Positions 9,139 to 17,966 of a stretch of 64,000 bases of DNA are shown piece after piece (position 1 is the stretch's first letter; every line of letters starts with the position of its first letter). The stretch is from Sedimentisphaerales bacterium (GTDB taxonomy: Bacteria; Planctomycetota; Phycisphaerae; Sedimentisphaerales; Anaerobacaceae). A program made the position numbers and the translations under genes. Below the pieces are notes generated by a model, which saw only the letters and a list, made by a program, of their open reading frames with translations, ran no database searches and had not been told where the DNA came from. The stretch covers positions 24,239-88,238 of the forward strand of contig JAFGDN010000018.1 of NCBI GenBank assembly GCA_016932095.1. The letters run 5' to 3'.

Positions 9139-10278
9139 ATGAAGATTAAAATACTTGACAGATATGTAGTCAAAAATTTTCTCATCGGCTATGCTATCGC
9201 CTTCGCCGTCCTCCTCGGCCTGCGCATTTTCATTGACCTCTTCGTCAATCTCGACGAATTTACCGAGCACGCCGACCTCGGTGCACTGGCCGTAATCTCA
9301 AACATCTTCACCTATTACGCGACTAACAGCACCCTGTACTTTCGCGACTTCGCCGGGATGATTACCGTCGTCGCAGCCGCCTTTTCGCTCGGCAAAATGG
9401 TCAAATACAACGAGCATACCGCTATGATGGCATCCGGCATCAGTTTGAAACGCATTATTGCCCCCATCGTCGTTCTCTCGATAGCCCTGACGGGCGTTTT
9501 AATAATCGACCAGGAATTGATTATCCCCGCAATGAGCAATCAGCTCATCCGGGCCAAAGACGTTCTTCCCGGCCAGGAATCCTACGACGTATGGTTTATC
9601 AACGACGCCAACGGGGCGCTGCTCTGCTCGAAAAAATTCGACGTAAAAACCTCTACCCTGACCGACCTCATAATCATCACCCGGCAAAAGAATCCCAATT
9701 TGCCCATCTGGCAGCCGACCGGCTGGATTGAAGCGAAAAGCGCGACGTATGATTTTCAAAACCAGCGATGGCTCCTTTTTGACGGGATATTCACTCCCGT
9801 CCCGATGCTCGAACAGAAACACGACCCTCAAGGGCACAGTATTCAGCTTACCCGCGCCCCGCTTCCCGCCTACTATACCGACGTTACTCCCAACGACATC
9901 CCCATAAGACGAAAGTCCGAATATAAAACCCTCCTTAGTTTCCGCCAATTGTCGCAGCTCGCCGCACAGAGCACAAAGCTCAAAGACCTCGCCCTTCTTT
10001 ACAGCCAGAAACACTTCCGAATCACCGACCCTATTATGAATATCGTTATGCTCCTGGTGTGTCTGCCGGTCCTGGTCTGCCGCGACCCGAAATCTATGAA
10101 ATCCGCCGTCGCCATCAGTTTCGCCATTACTGCCTCTTCCCTCATCGTCGGCTTCGTCTGCAAACTCTGGGCCACCGAGGAAGTGTTCGGACACGTCACT
10201 CCGGAATTCTGGGCGTGGCTGCCGGTCTTCATTTTCGCTCCCATTGCCTTCATCGAGCTTGACTCAATGAAAACCTGA
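9139..10278 (+). CDS. LptF/LptG family permease, second of pair
   Basis: A 379-residue YjgP/YjgQ family protein of normal length, with helices at about 12-35, 55-80, 95-120 and three more at the C-terminus, and a periplasmic domain between. The frame is open from 9052, but the ATG at 9139 (MKIKILDRYVVKNF) gives the conserved family N-terminus, so it is chosen. It is co-directional with the first permease and 34 bases downstream; together they would form the two membrane subunits of the LPS exporter. No lptB, lptA or lptC is visible in the window, so the ATPase must be encoded elsewhere. Confidence 0.85.
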   Translation: MKIKILDRYVVKNFLIGYAIAFAVLLGLRIFIDLFVNLDEFTEHADLGALAVISNIFTYYATNSTLYFRDFAGMITVVAAAFSLGKMVKYNEHTAMMASGISLKRIIAPIVVLSIALTGVLIIDQELIIPAMSNQLIRAKDVLPGQESYDVWFINDANGALLCSKKFDVKTSTLTDLIIITRQKNPNLPIWQPTGWIEAKSATYDFQNQRWLLFDGIFTPVPMLEQKHDPQGHSIQLTRAPLPAYYTDVTPNDIPIRRKSEYKTLLSFRQLSQLAAQSTKLKDLALLYSQKHFRITDPIMNIVMLLVCLPVLVCRDPKSMKSAVAISFAITASSLIVGFVCKLWATEEVFGHVTPEFWAWLPVFIFAPIAFIELDSMKT

Positions 10279-10315
10279 TATTCACGAAATCAAAAAACGC
10301 CCCTCAAAATGTTTT

Positions 10316-10993
10316 CTAAGGCATCTGCTCCCTGTAATCTTCCGCCTTATGCCGGACTACTCTGCCTTCCGCCATATAGATTACATCCTCAGCAATGTTC
10401 GTGGCGTGGTCTGCCACACGCTCTAAGTGCCGCGAAATCGACAGTAAATGCAGCAATCCCCGCGTCCAGGAAGGATGGGCCACGATGCTGGCTTCTACTT
10501 GTTTATACATTTCGCGATTAATGGCATCTACCGCGTCATCGGCGGCGCAAACCTGATACGCCCTTTTACAATCCATATCAACAAGCGAGTCCAAGCTTTC
10601 CGTCAGCATCCACTGCGTCTTTTCCGCCATTGCGTCAAAATCAAAAGGCGCGCTTATCGGCTCCCAGCCGGCAAGAAACTCTCCCCGTTCCGCAATGTTG
10701 ACCGCAAGGTCTCCGATACGCTCAAGGTCGTTATTTATTTTCAAAGCCGTAATGATAAAGCGAAGGTCAATCGCCACCGGCTGATGCAACGCCAGAATCT
10801 TCAGGCATTCTTCCTCGACGTCAACCTCCATCTGGTCTATCTGCTCGTCGTCTTCTATCACCCTCCTGGCAAGAACTTTGTCTTTTTCCTTGACCGACTG
10901 CAATGCCAGACACAAATTTTTTTCCACCGCCGCGCATAACGACAGCAGCTTGCTCTTTAGGTTCTCGATTTCCTTTTGCATGTGAACGGTCAT
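10316..10993 (-). CDS. phoU: Phosphate transport system regulator PhoU
   Basis: A 225-residue all-helical protein with two PhoU repeats. Metal-binding motifs of the type EXXXD are visible (for instance VIEDDEQIDQMEVDVEEEC near 40-60, and RHLERVADHATNIAEDV near 190-206). PhoU links the phosphate transporter to the PhoR kinase, damping PhoB phosphorylation when phosphate is plentiful. It is the last gene of the porin-pstSCAB-phoU run and starts 12 bases after pstB; GGGGGAA precedes the ATG. Confidence 0.93.
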   Translation of the reverse strand: MTVHMQKEIENLKSKLLSLCAAVEKNLCLALQSVKEKDKVLARRVIEDDEQIDQMEVDVEEECLKILALHQPVAIDLRFIITALKINNDLERIGDLAVNIAERGEFLAGWEPISAPFDFDAMAEKTQWMLTESLDSLVDMDCKRAYQVCAADDAVDAINREMYKQVEASIVAHPSWTRGLLHLLSISRHLERVADHATNIAEDVIYMAEGRVVRHKAEDYREQMP

Positions 10994-11005
10994 ATTATTC
11001 CCCCG

Positions 11006-11788
11006 TTATCCGAATCGTCCTGTAATGTAATCCTCTGTTTGGCTATGCCCCGGCTTGGTAAATATCTGCTCGGTGCACCCCATCTCCACCAGCCGCCCCT
11101 CGTAAAAAAACGCCGTCATATCAGATACCCTGGCCGCCTGCTGCATATTATGCGTTACGATGACTATCGTGTAATCGCTGCAAAGCTGGTCAATCAGGTC
11201 TTCGATTTTCGCCGTGGCTTTCGGGTCAAGCGCCGAGGCCGGCTCATCCATCAAAAGTATCTCCGGCTCAATCGCCAGCGCCCTCGCTATGCAAAGCCGC
11301 TGCTGCTGTCCGCCCGACAAATCCATCGCACTTACGTCCAGCCGGTCCTTTACCTCGTCCCACAATGCCGCCCGGCTCAAGCTCCTTTCCACAATCTCCT
11401 CAAGCTGCCTGCGACTTCTGACGCCGTGCGTTCGCGGCCCGTAAGCCACGTTTTCGAAAATCGACTTTGGGAATGGATTGGACTTTTGAAAAACCATTCC
11501 GACCTTTTTCCGCAGCTTTACTACGTCCGATGTGCCGTCGTATATATCCTCGCCGTCTATGAGAATTTGCCCCGTAACGCGGGTACCGTCGATTATGTCG
11601 TTCATCCGGTTGAGTGTCCGAAGAAAAGTTGACTTCCCGCAGCCCGATGGCCCTATCAGGGCCGTTACCCGCCGCGAAGGAATGTCCATCGTTATGCCGA
11701 ACAGCGCCTGTATGCCCCCATAATAAAAATCCAGGTTGCTGACCTTTACTTTCGTCTCGCTTGCGCCGTTGTTCTTCCATTCTACCAT
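11006..11788 (-). CDS. pstB: Phosphate ABC transporter ATP-binding protein PstB
   Basis: A 260-residue ABC ATPase with Walker A (GPSGCGKST), Q-loop ([12 protein letters not shown]), signature (LSGGQQQRL), Walker B ([12 protein letters not shown]) and H-loop (VTHNMQQA). The phrase LRTLNRMND after Walker A is typical of PstB. It powers phosphate import through PstCA at the cytoplasmic membrane. Its ATG overlaps the last codons of pstA, indicating translational coupling. Confidence 0.96.
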   Translation of the reverse strand: MVEWKNNGASETKVKVSNLDFYYGGIQALFGITMDIPSRRVTALIGPSGCGKSTFLRTLNRMNDIIDGTRVTGQILIDGEDIYDGTSDVVKLRKKVGMVFQKSNPFPKSIFENVAYGPRTHGVRSRRQLEEIVERSLSRAALWDEVKDRLDVSAMDLSGGQQQRLCIARALAIEPEILLMDEPASALDPKATAKIEDLIDQLCSDYTIVIVTHNMQQAARVSDMTAFFYEGRLVEMGCTEQIFTKPGHSQTEDYITGRFG

Positions 11789-12633
11789 TTGTATTTCTTC
11801 CTGAAATGAATCCGCGTAATAATCGCCGTAAGCCCCATGCCAAGAACCAATAGCAGCAAAACCAGCGCTGTCCCGTATGCCTTGGGCCGGACCGCCGCCG
11901 TATCGGGATGCTGTGTCGCAAGAACGTAAAGATGATATGGTAGCGCCATTACCTGGTCGAATATCGACCTCGGCATTCTGGGCAAATAGAAGGCCGCGAC
12001 CGTCAAGAGTATAGGCGCCGTTTCGCCCGCTACCCGCCCGATTGCAAGAATCAGCCCGGTTAGCATCCCGCCAATTGAATAAGGTAAAACATTACTCCAA
12101 ATCGTCTGCCACTTGGTCGCCCCAAGGGCCAAGCTGCCTTCCCTCAATGACTGTGGAACCGCTCGAAGCGCCTCTTCGCTCGACACTATAATCGTTGGCA
12201 GTATCATGCACGCCAGCGTTGCGCAGCCCGATACTATTGAGCAGCCCAACTTGAGAAATATCACGAACAGGCCCAGCCCAAACAGCCCGAATACTATTGA
12301 CGGCACGCCCGCCAAGGTCGATGTCGCAATACGAATGGTTCTCGTAAATCGCCCATGTTCGGCATATTCTGAAAGATAAATAGCCGTCGCCACGCCGAAA
12401 GGAAACGCCAGCACAATGCTGCCTGCGACAAGCAATAACGTCCCTACAATGGCCGGCCATATCCCACCTTCAGCCCCGCTCCGCCGCGGCATACTAAATA
12501 AAAACTCAACGTTAATCGCCCCCGCCCCGCGCCAGACAATATCCAAAACGATGAACCCGACCACAAACACCACAAAATACGTGGTCAGCCGCATCAGCCA
12601 GTAAATCCATTTTTGTGAAAAATTCCTGCTCAT
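11782..12633 (-). CDS. pstA: Phosphate ABC transporter permease PstA
   Basis: A 283-residue membrane protein with about six helices and the binding-protein-dependent permease signature ([21 protein letters not shown]) that contacts PstB. With PstC it forms the channel for phosphate. Its ATG overlaps the pstC stop (ATGA), and pstB overlaps its 3' end. Confidence 0.94.
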   Translation of the reverse strand: MSRNFSQKWIYWLMRLTTYFVVFVVGFIVLDIVWRGAGAINVEFLFSMPRRSGAEGGIWPAIVGTLLLVAGSIVLAFPFGVATAIYLSEYAEHGRFTRTIRIATSTLAGVPSIVFGLFGLGLFVIFLKLGCSIVSGCATLACMILPTIIVSSEEALRAVPQSLREGSLALGATKWQTIWSNVLPYSIGGMLTGLILAIGRVAGETAPILLTVAAFYLPRMPRSIFDQVMALPYHLYVLATQHPDTAAVRPKAYGTALVLLLLVLGMGLTAIITRIHFRKKYKW

Positions 12634-13505
12634 TTACCCATCCTGTATCTGCCTAACACCTTCTGCGCCGCCACGTTAAGCCCGAACGCCGCCGCTAATA
12701 GAATAATTCCAATGCAGAATAACGCCCTGTAATGGTCGCTCCCGAAAGCCACCTCGCCCATTTCCGCCGCTACGGTGGCCGTCATTGTCCTGACCGATTC
12801 GAAAGGCCAAAAAGTGATAACCGCAGCGTTTCCCGTTACCATCATCACCGCCATTGTCTCGCCGATTACCCTGCCCGCCCCCAGCATTACCGCCGCTGTT
12901 ATCCCAGACAGCGCCGCCGGCACCGTCACCCTCCAGATTGTCCGTATCCTGCTTGCCCCCAGCGCAAGCGATGCCTCCTTGTAAGACCTCGGCACGCTTC
13001 TCAGGGCATCCTCCGAAATCGAAGTTACCGTTGGTATCGCCATAAGAGCCAAAAGCAGGCCGCCGGAAAACGCCGTTAATCCCGTCGCCAGGCCAAAGCA
13101 GCTTTTTACAAGAGGAACCAGGACCATCAGCCCGAAAAACCCGATTACAACCGACGGAATTCCCGCCAGCATTTCGATAAACGGCTTGAGTATCTCCCTC
13201 TCCCATGGTGCCGCCACCTCCGAAATATAAACCGCTGACCCCACCCCAAAGGGAATTGTTAGAAGCATCGCCAATGCCGTCACCAGGACCGAACCCGTTA
13301 CCAGCGGCAATATGCCGAATGATTCCCTCAGCGGGGACACCGGCGCCCATCTTATCCTAAACAGCTCTCCAAGACCCGGCTTTTTCGCGAATGGCACGGC
13401 TTCCTTGAAAATGAAAATGAAAATACATATCACAATCACGATGCTTAGTGTTGCCGTCCATTTCAGCGATTTCTCGATTAACTTTTCTTTCCAGGTTCGC
13501 TTCAT
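12630..13505 (-). CDS. pstC: Phosphate ABC transporter permease PstC
   Basis: A 291-residue permease with about six membrane helices and the coupling-loop motif EDALRSVPRSYKEASLALGA. It pairs with PstA in the inner membrane. Start and stop are fused to its neighbours: its ATG shares a base with the pstS stop (TAATG) and its stop overlaps the pstA start. Confidence 0.94.
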   Translation of the reverse strand: MKRTWKEKLIEKSLKWTATLSIVIVICIFIFIFKEAVPFAKKPGLGELFRIRWAPVSPLRESFGILPLVTGSVLVTALAMLLTIPFGVGSAVYISEVAAPWEREILKPFIEMLAGIPSVVIGFFGLMVLVPLVKSCFGLATGLTAFSGGLLLALMAIPTVTSISEDALRSVPRSYKEASLALGASRIRTIWRVTVPAALSGITAAVMLGAGRVIGETMAVMMVTGNAAVITFWPFESVRTMTATVAAEMGEVAFGSDHYRALFCIGIILLAAAFGLNVAAQKVLGRYRMGK

Positions 13506-14386
13506 TATTTAACCGTCACATAACCTTCCTGCCTGACTATTTCCTGCCCGTCTTTGCTCAGGCAAAAACCTGCAAACGCCGTTACGTCTTCCCTCGCTGC
13601 GATGCTGACGTAAAGATACAACGGCCGGGCGATTGGATATTTGCCGCTGATAACAGTTTCTTCCGAAGGCATCACAGCTGGCAAATTTGCGTCCGCCTTG
13701 ACGCCGATAACCCTGACTTTGTCCTTTGCCGCCTGAGCGTAGCCAAGCCCCACGTATCCGATGGAATCCGCGTCCGACGCGACCGCCTCGATAATTGCTG
13801 AAGTGGCCGGCATAAGCTTAGCTTTGACTGCATAGTCCTTGTTCTTCAGAACGTGCTCCTGAAAAAACACGTACGTCCCTGAGCTTGATTCCCTCGAAAA
13901 CACGAGGATTTCCTTGTCGCTGACCCCGCCGACCTGGTTCCATTTGGTTAAAGACCCCGTAAAAATCCCTCCAAGCTGTTCCATATCAAGCTCGCTGACT
14001 GGATTCTGGGGATTTACCACCACGGCTATACCGTCCCTTGCGACAACGATTTCTTTCACTTCAACGCCTTTTGCCTTTGCCTGCTGTTTTTCCTTATCCT
14101 TCATTTCCCTCGAAGACGCACAAATTTCGGTTGTGCCGTTTATAAGCGCTGCTATACCGGTTCCCGACCCACCGCCCGTCACCGCCGCCTCCACGTCCGG
14201 CCTTTGCTTCATAAACCACTCTGCCCAGTGGCTCACTAAATGCACCATTGTGTCCGAACCTTTTACGGTTACCATTTTCTTTTCAGCAGCCCCACCGGCG
14301 ATTCCCGCAAACATGATAATTAAGCACACCGTTACAATAAGCGCCATGTCGCTTCCTCTTGACTTTTGATTCTTGTCTGTTTTCAT
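13505..14386 (-). CDS. pstS: Periplasmic phosphate-binding protein PstS
   Basis: A 293-residue PstS-like substrate-binding protein. A signal peptide (about 14-33) precedes the mature N-terminus (MVTVKGSDTMVHL). The phosphate-binding loops are visible as GSDTM, VTGGGSGTGIAAL and FSRESSSGTYVFF. It delivers phosphate to PstCA. AGGAGG stands 8 bases before the ATG. It lies 50 bases after the porin gene in the same direction and probably shares its Pho-box promoter. Confidence 0.94.
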   Translation of the reverse strand: MKTDKNQKSRGSDMALIVTVCLIIMFAGIAGGAAEKKMVTVKGSDTMVHLVSHWAEWFMKQRPDVEAAVTGGGSGTGIAALINGTTEICASSREMKDKEKQQAKAKGVEVKEIVVARDGIAVVVNPQNPVSELDMEQLGGIFTGSLTKWNQVGGVSDKEILVFSRESSSGTYVFFQEHVLKNKDYAVKAKLMPATSAIIEAVASDADSIGYVGLGYAQAAKDKVRVIGVKADANLPAVMPSEETVISGKYPIARPLYLYVSIAAREDVTAFAGFCLSKDGQEIVRQEGYVTVK

Positions 14387-14436
14387 TTTGTCTGCCTCCT
14401 AAATAAGCTGGTTTATATGTTTCCTTTTTCCACCTT

Positions 14437-15696
14437 TCAGAACTTAAAAATCAAATCGGCCTGCAATCGACGATATTCGTCGTTATCCGTGTTCTTCTTC
14501 TCGTTAAGGAAGTAGGTCAGGCCTGCCTCAAAGTTCTTTGCAAGCTGATAAGCAAGGTTAAACCTGTGGCCTTTGCCGTTTGTGCCTCCGCCGATAAAAT
14601 CCGAGTCGTTGAACTGGCCTACCACGGCATCGGAGTCAATATCACGATAGTCGTAGCCGACTCGCCACGACCCGGGGTCTTTGAGCTTGTTGAACGTGCA
14701 GCCGATAAGCCAGCCGTTGCTCTTTGAGCTGGGCGCCGCGGTGTTATGAGCATAATCACCGAAAACTGCGACGGGGTAATCTGCAAGCTCGAAGCCATAC
14801 TCTGCAAAACACTCAACAATTTCAAAATCATACTTGTAGTTCCCATTGGCAGAGGTGTTGCCGAAAAAGCTGTTCTTGCCCCAGAGCGAACTGACGTTGG
14901 GTTCTCCTTCGATGTTTCCATAGACGTAATAACTCATACCACCGAGCAGGTAAGTTTTATCTTCGAACGTATTTTTCAGATAGCCCTGCATTCCCCACAG
15001 CGATGTCTCCGGTGCACTGCTGCTGTCGGCGTGTCCCACCCAGAATCCGCCGCCGTTGATGTACAGCTTGCACGATTCGCTTAATCCCATCACGTATTTC
15101 GCGGCCAAACCTTCAGGATTAAGGTCGTCATCCCAGATTAACTGATTGCCGCCGACCCGATAGAATGGCTGAGGCATTTTGCCGCCGATAAAGTTAAATC
15201 CCTGTATCATACCCGGATGCCAGTTGAAAAATGCGCGGTCAAGCCAGAAGTCTTTACTGGTGAAACTGTCCTCTAAGGTCTGGTTTGTAGAAACAGGGTC
15301 GGTTGAGCCGCTCGCAAGTCGAAGCCCGATGTCAATATCATCGTTGACCTTGCTGTCTATGTTCAGCCGGGCTCGAATGCGATTTCTATTAACGCTACCG
15401 CCCCATTTGCCCCCACTTTGCGAGTCGATTCCCTCGTAGCGGTATCGGAAGTCTCCGCTGATTTTCACCTTCTCGACCCACTTCATACTGTCCGGCAGTG
15501 CCGAAACCTGCTTTTTCTCGACTGCCTTGGAAACCTCCTGCTCAATCTGCTTCGACTGCTGGGCCTCCAGCTTTTCTACTTTTACCTGCAATTCGGCGAG
15601 CTGCTTTTTCAGGTCTTCAATTTCATTCGCGCCAGCCCGCGCCCAGCACGTAAATACCGCCGGAATCATAAGAATCAATAATAAACTTTTCCGCAT
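14437..15696 (-). CDS. Putative outer-membrane porin with coiled-coil stalk
   Basis: A 419-residue protein with a signal peptide (about 1-22), then a predicted trimeric coiled coil (EIEDLKKQLAELQVKVEKLE and on to about residue 60), then a region rich in alternating beta-strands ending in an aromatic residue (DLIFKF), the usual C-terminus of an outer-membrane barrel. This matches bacterial putative porins of the Porin_5 kind. AAGGAG lies 7 bases before the ATG at 15696, making it a better start than the GTG one codon upstream. It sits first in the pst operon directly downstream of a Pho box, so it is probably a phosphate-starvation porin, the counterpart of PhoE or OprP; substrate choice is inferred only from context. 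Confidence 0.8.
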   Translation of the reverse strand: MRKSLLLILMIPAVFTCWARAGANEIEDLKKQLAELQVKVEKLEAQQSKQIEQEVSKAVEKKQVSALPDSMKWVEKVKISGDFRYRYEGIDSQSGGKWGGSVNRNRIRARLNIDSKVNDDIDIGLRLASGSTDPVSTNQTLEDSFTSKDFWLDRAFFNWHPGMIQGFNFIGGKMPQPFYRVGGNQLIWDDDLNPEGLAAKYVMGLSESCKLYINGGGFWVGHADSSSAPETSLWGMQGYLKNTFEDKTYLLGGMSYYVYGNIEGEPNVSSLWGKNSFFGNTSANGNYKYDFEIVECFAEYGFELADYPVAVFGDYAHNTAAPSSKSNGWLIGCTFNKLKDPGSWRVGYDYRDIDSDAVVGQFNDSDFIGGGTNGKGHRFNLAYQLAKNFEAGLTYFLNEKKNTDNDEYRRLQADLIFKF

Positions 15697-15737
15697 CACA
15701 TCTCTCCTTAAACAAAATCCACGATTGACCGTTTAAA

Positions 15738-15758
15738 CCGGGGTCGCATTTACCCCGG
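15738..15758 (-). other. GC-rich hairpin in the leader of the porin-pst operon
   Basis: CCGGGG and CCCCGG pair around a nine-base loop between the candidate promoter and the porin start. It has no following U-run on the minus strand, so it is more likely an mRNA 5' stabiliser or regulatory stem than a terminator. Confidence 0.45.
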
Positions 15759-15761
15759 ACG

Positions 15762-15824
15762 CCTATAAAGAGAGTAAAACAAGTGTATGAAGAAATTATG
15801 AAGATGACGTGTAATCCGTATGAA
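15762..15824 (-). promoter_or_regulatory. Candidate Pho box and promoter of the porin-pst operon
   Basis: On the minus strand TTCATA occurs three times, at plus-strand positions 15786-15791, 15797-15802 and 15819-15824. The spacings are 11 and 22 bases, the 11-bp helical repeat used by PhoB. After the last 11-bp unit and one more 11-bp step comes TTTATAGG (15762-15769), which fits a -10 element at the distance usual for a PhoB-dependent promoter lacking a -35 box. The E. coli half-site is CTGTCAT; the match here is partial but the spacing and location are right. Confidence 0.65.
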
Positions 15825-15834
15825 AAAACAAAAA

Positions 15835-17262
15835 TTATTTCTGCGTCTTTGGAATGGTTATAAGCACTTTCGTGCCTTTGCCAAGCTCGCTATCGATGCA
15901 GATTTCGCCTTTATGGGCAAGGACCATGTGTTTTGCAATGCTTAATCCAAGCCCCGTCCCCCCGATTTCACGTGAATGGGCCTTATCGACGCGATAAAAT
16001 CTTTCGAATACGCGTTCGATATCTTCCTTCGGTATGCCGATGCCGTTGTCTTCGACCGTAATCACTACAAAATCCTGGGAATCAGCAAGCTGAACTTTGA
16101 TTTTACCGCCCTCCTTCGTGTATTTGATGGCATTATCTATTAAATTCACAAAGACCTGTTCCAGCTTGTCTTTGTCTCCGATGACGGAAAAATCGCCGGC
16201 CTCGCTCTCGACCGTAATGCTTTGACGTTTCGCGGACAGCGCATGACCAAATCCCATCACAACTTCGTCTAACAGCTCCTTGAGATTGACCCGGCCTATT
16301 TCCATCTTCACGCCCGATTCGAGCTCGCTGAGCCGAAGCAAATCGTCGATTATGCTCCCTAATCGCCGGGCGTGCTTTTTAATAATTGCAAGAAACCTTT
16401 GCGCGTTGTCCCTGTCGTTTATCGCGCCGTCTTCGAGTGTCTCTACAAAACCGAGTATCGATGTCAAAGGCGTCTTAAGCTCATGCGACACGTTTGCCAC
16501 AAAGTCGCTGCGCACCCTGTCAAGCTGCCTGAGCCGTTCAATTTTAATCTGGAGCTCATCGGACATAGAATTAAGGGCGCCCGCCAAATCCGCCAGCTCG
16601 TCGTCGCCTTTTATCAGCGTCTTTTCGCTGAAGTCCCCCTTGGCAATTCGCTCGGCAATTTTCTTCATCCGTCTTATTGGCGAGCTTATGCTTCGGGCCA
16701 TAAGATAAGCCAATATCACGGCGATAAAGATTGCTGCTGCCGCGCCTGATATCGCAGCCCGGTAAAGCTTGTTAAGCTCAATCTGGACCTCCGATAACGG
16801 GACTGCTATTCGAACCACTCCGACAATTTCATCGCCTTCTGCAACACGAACGGCCACGTACTTCATTGAATAATTAAGCGTATGGCTTAATCGAGCGCTC
16901 ATCCCGACACCTTTTTCTATCGCGTTCTTAAACTCCACGCGGTCGCCGTGGTTTTCCATTGTGGTCGGGTCTCTTTCCGAATCCCCCAGGACCTTTCCCT
17001 GATTGTTCATTACGGTAATTCTGAGCTTGAGCTTGTCGGAAACATCTTTGACCACCGGCTGTATATCTCCGGGTTCGACGCGTGCCATTGAACTCTTGAA
17101 AATCTCTCCTGTTAGAACTGCGTTGCTTTCCAATCGCTGCGAAATTTTCGCCTCTACGTCGTTTTTAAGCCATAGAACCAGTAAGACGGTCAGTATCACT
17201 ATCGTGACAATCGTCAACAACGTAAACGCCGCAAAAAACTTCCACGATATTCTTATTCTCAT
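15835..17262 (-). CDS. phoR: Phosphate-regulon sensor histidine kinase PhoR
   Basis: A 475-residue membrane histidine kinase. Helices at about 8-31 and 170-189 enclose a periplasmic or PAS-like sensor region, followed by HAMP (190-242), a HisKA domain with phospho-acceptor His260 (VSHELKTPL) and a HATPase domain with N-box (NLIDNAIKYTKEGG), G1 (DNGIGIP) and G2 (GGTGLGLSIA). It phosphorylates PhoB under phosphate limitation. Its ATG directly follows the phoB stop, and the pst operon with its Pho box lies downstream, so the assignment rests on both domain order and context. Confidence 0.9.
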   Translation of the reverse strand: MRIRISWKFFAAFTLLTIVTIVILTVLLVLWLKNDVEAKISQRLESNAVLTGEIFKSSMARVEPGDIQPVVKDVSDKLKLRITVMNNQGKVLGDSERDPTTMENHGDRVEFKNAIEKGVGMSARLSHTLNYSMKYVAVRVAEGDEIVGVVRIAVPLSEVQIELNKLYRAAISGAAAAIFIAVILAYLMARSISSPIRRMKKIAERIAKGDFSEKTLIKGDDELADLAGALNSMSDELQIKIERLRQLDRVRSDFVANVSHELKTPLTSILGFVETLEDGAINDRDNAQRFLAIIKKHARRLGSIIDDLLRLSELESGVKMEIGRVNLKELLDEVVMGFGHALSAKRQSITVESEAGDFSVIGDKDKLEQVFVNLIDNAIKYTKEGGKIKVQLADSQDFVVITVEDNGIGIPKEDIERVFERFYRVDKAHSREIGGTGLGLSIAKHMVLAHKGEICIDSELGKGTKVLITIPKTQK

Positions 17263-17943
17263 TTAGGTCTCTCTGAATCTATAACCAACTCCCCTGACCG
17301 TTTCGATATAATCTTTTGCCCTGCCGAGTTTTCGTCTCAGCGATTTTATATGTGCGTCAATAGTCCTGTCGTAAACCATTGATTCATCAGCCCCGATGCT
17401 GTCAAGAAGCTGGTTTCTTGAAAATACAACTCCCGGCCGTCGTGATAAGCTCTCCAGCAGCCGAAATTCGGTCGTGGTAAGCTCTATTTGTTGTCCCTTG
17501 ACCAGCACCTTGTGCTTGATGTTGTCGATTATTATCGGCCCGATTTTTATCTCCCCGGCTGGTTGTTCCTTATGCCTCCTGAGCACTGCCTTTATCCTCG
17601 CAAGCAGCTCTCTCGGACTGAATGGTTTGGTCACGTAATCATCCGCTCCAAGCTCAAGTCCGACAACTTTATCCGTCTCACGGGACTTTGCGCTTAGGAT
17701 TATGATTGGAATAGAAGCAGTTGACTGCTGTTGTTTCAATACCTTGCACACCTCAAATCCGTCGATGGCAGGCAGCATTATATCAAGTATGATAAGGTCT
17801 GGCTTTTCTCTTTTGGCCAGCCCTATTCCCTTCTCGCCGTCGAAAGCCGTTATCGTTTGATAACCTTCTTCCTTCAAATTATAAACTATCATTTCAATGA
17901 TATCCCTGTCGTCTTCTATTATCTCGATTCTGCCCTTACCCAT
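17263..17943 (-). CDS. phoB: Phosphate-regulon response regulator PhoB
   Basis: A 226-residue OmpR-family regulator. The receiver domain (1-120) has the acidic pair ED/DD near 10-12, phospho-acceptor Asp54 (ILDIMLP) and the switch Lys in TKPFS. The C-terminal winged helix (about 130-226) contains the recognition-helix segment YDRTIDAHIKSLRRKLG. It would bind the 11-bp TTCATA repeats ahead of the porin gene. It starts 23 bases after thiC with GGGGAAGCGAG as ribosome-binding site, so some read-through from thiC is possible. Confidence 0.92.
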   Translation of the reverse strand: MGKGRIEIIEDDRDIIEMIVYNLKEEGYQTITAFDGEKGIGLAKREKPDLIILDIMLPAIDGFEVCKVLKQQQSTASIPIIILSAKSRETDKVVGLELGADDYVTKPFSPRELLARIKAVLRRHKEQPAGEIKIGPIIIDNIKHKVLVKGQQIELTTTEFRLLESLSRRPGVVFSRNQLLDSIGADESMVYDRTIDAHIKSLRRKLGRAKDYIETVRGVGYRFRET

Positions 17944-17966
17944 CTCGCTTCCCCGTTCTGAGCTTC

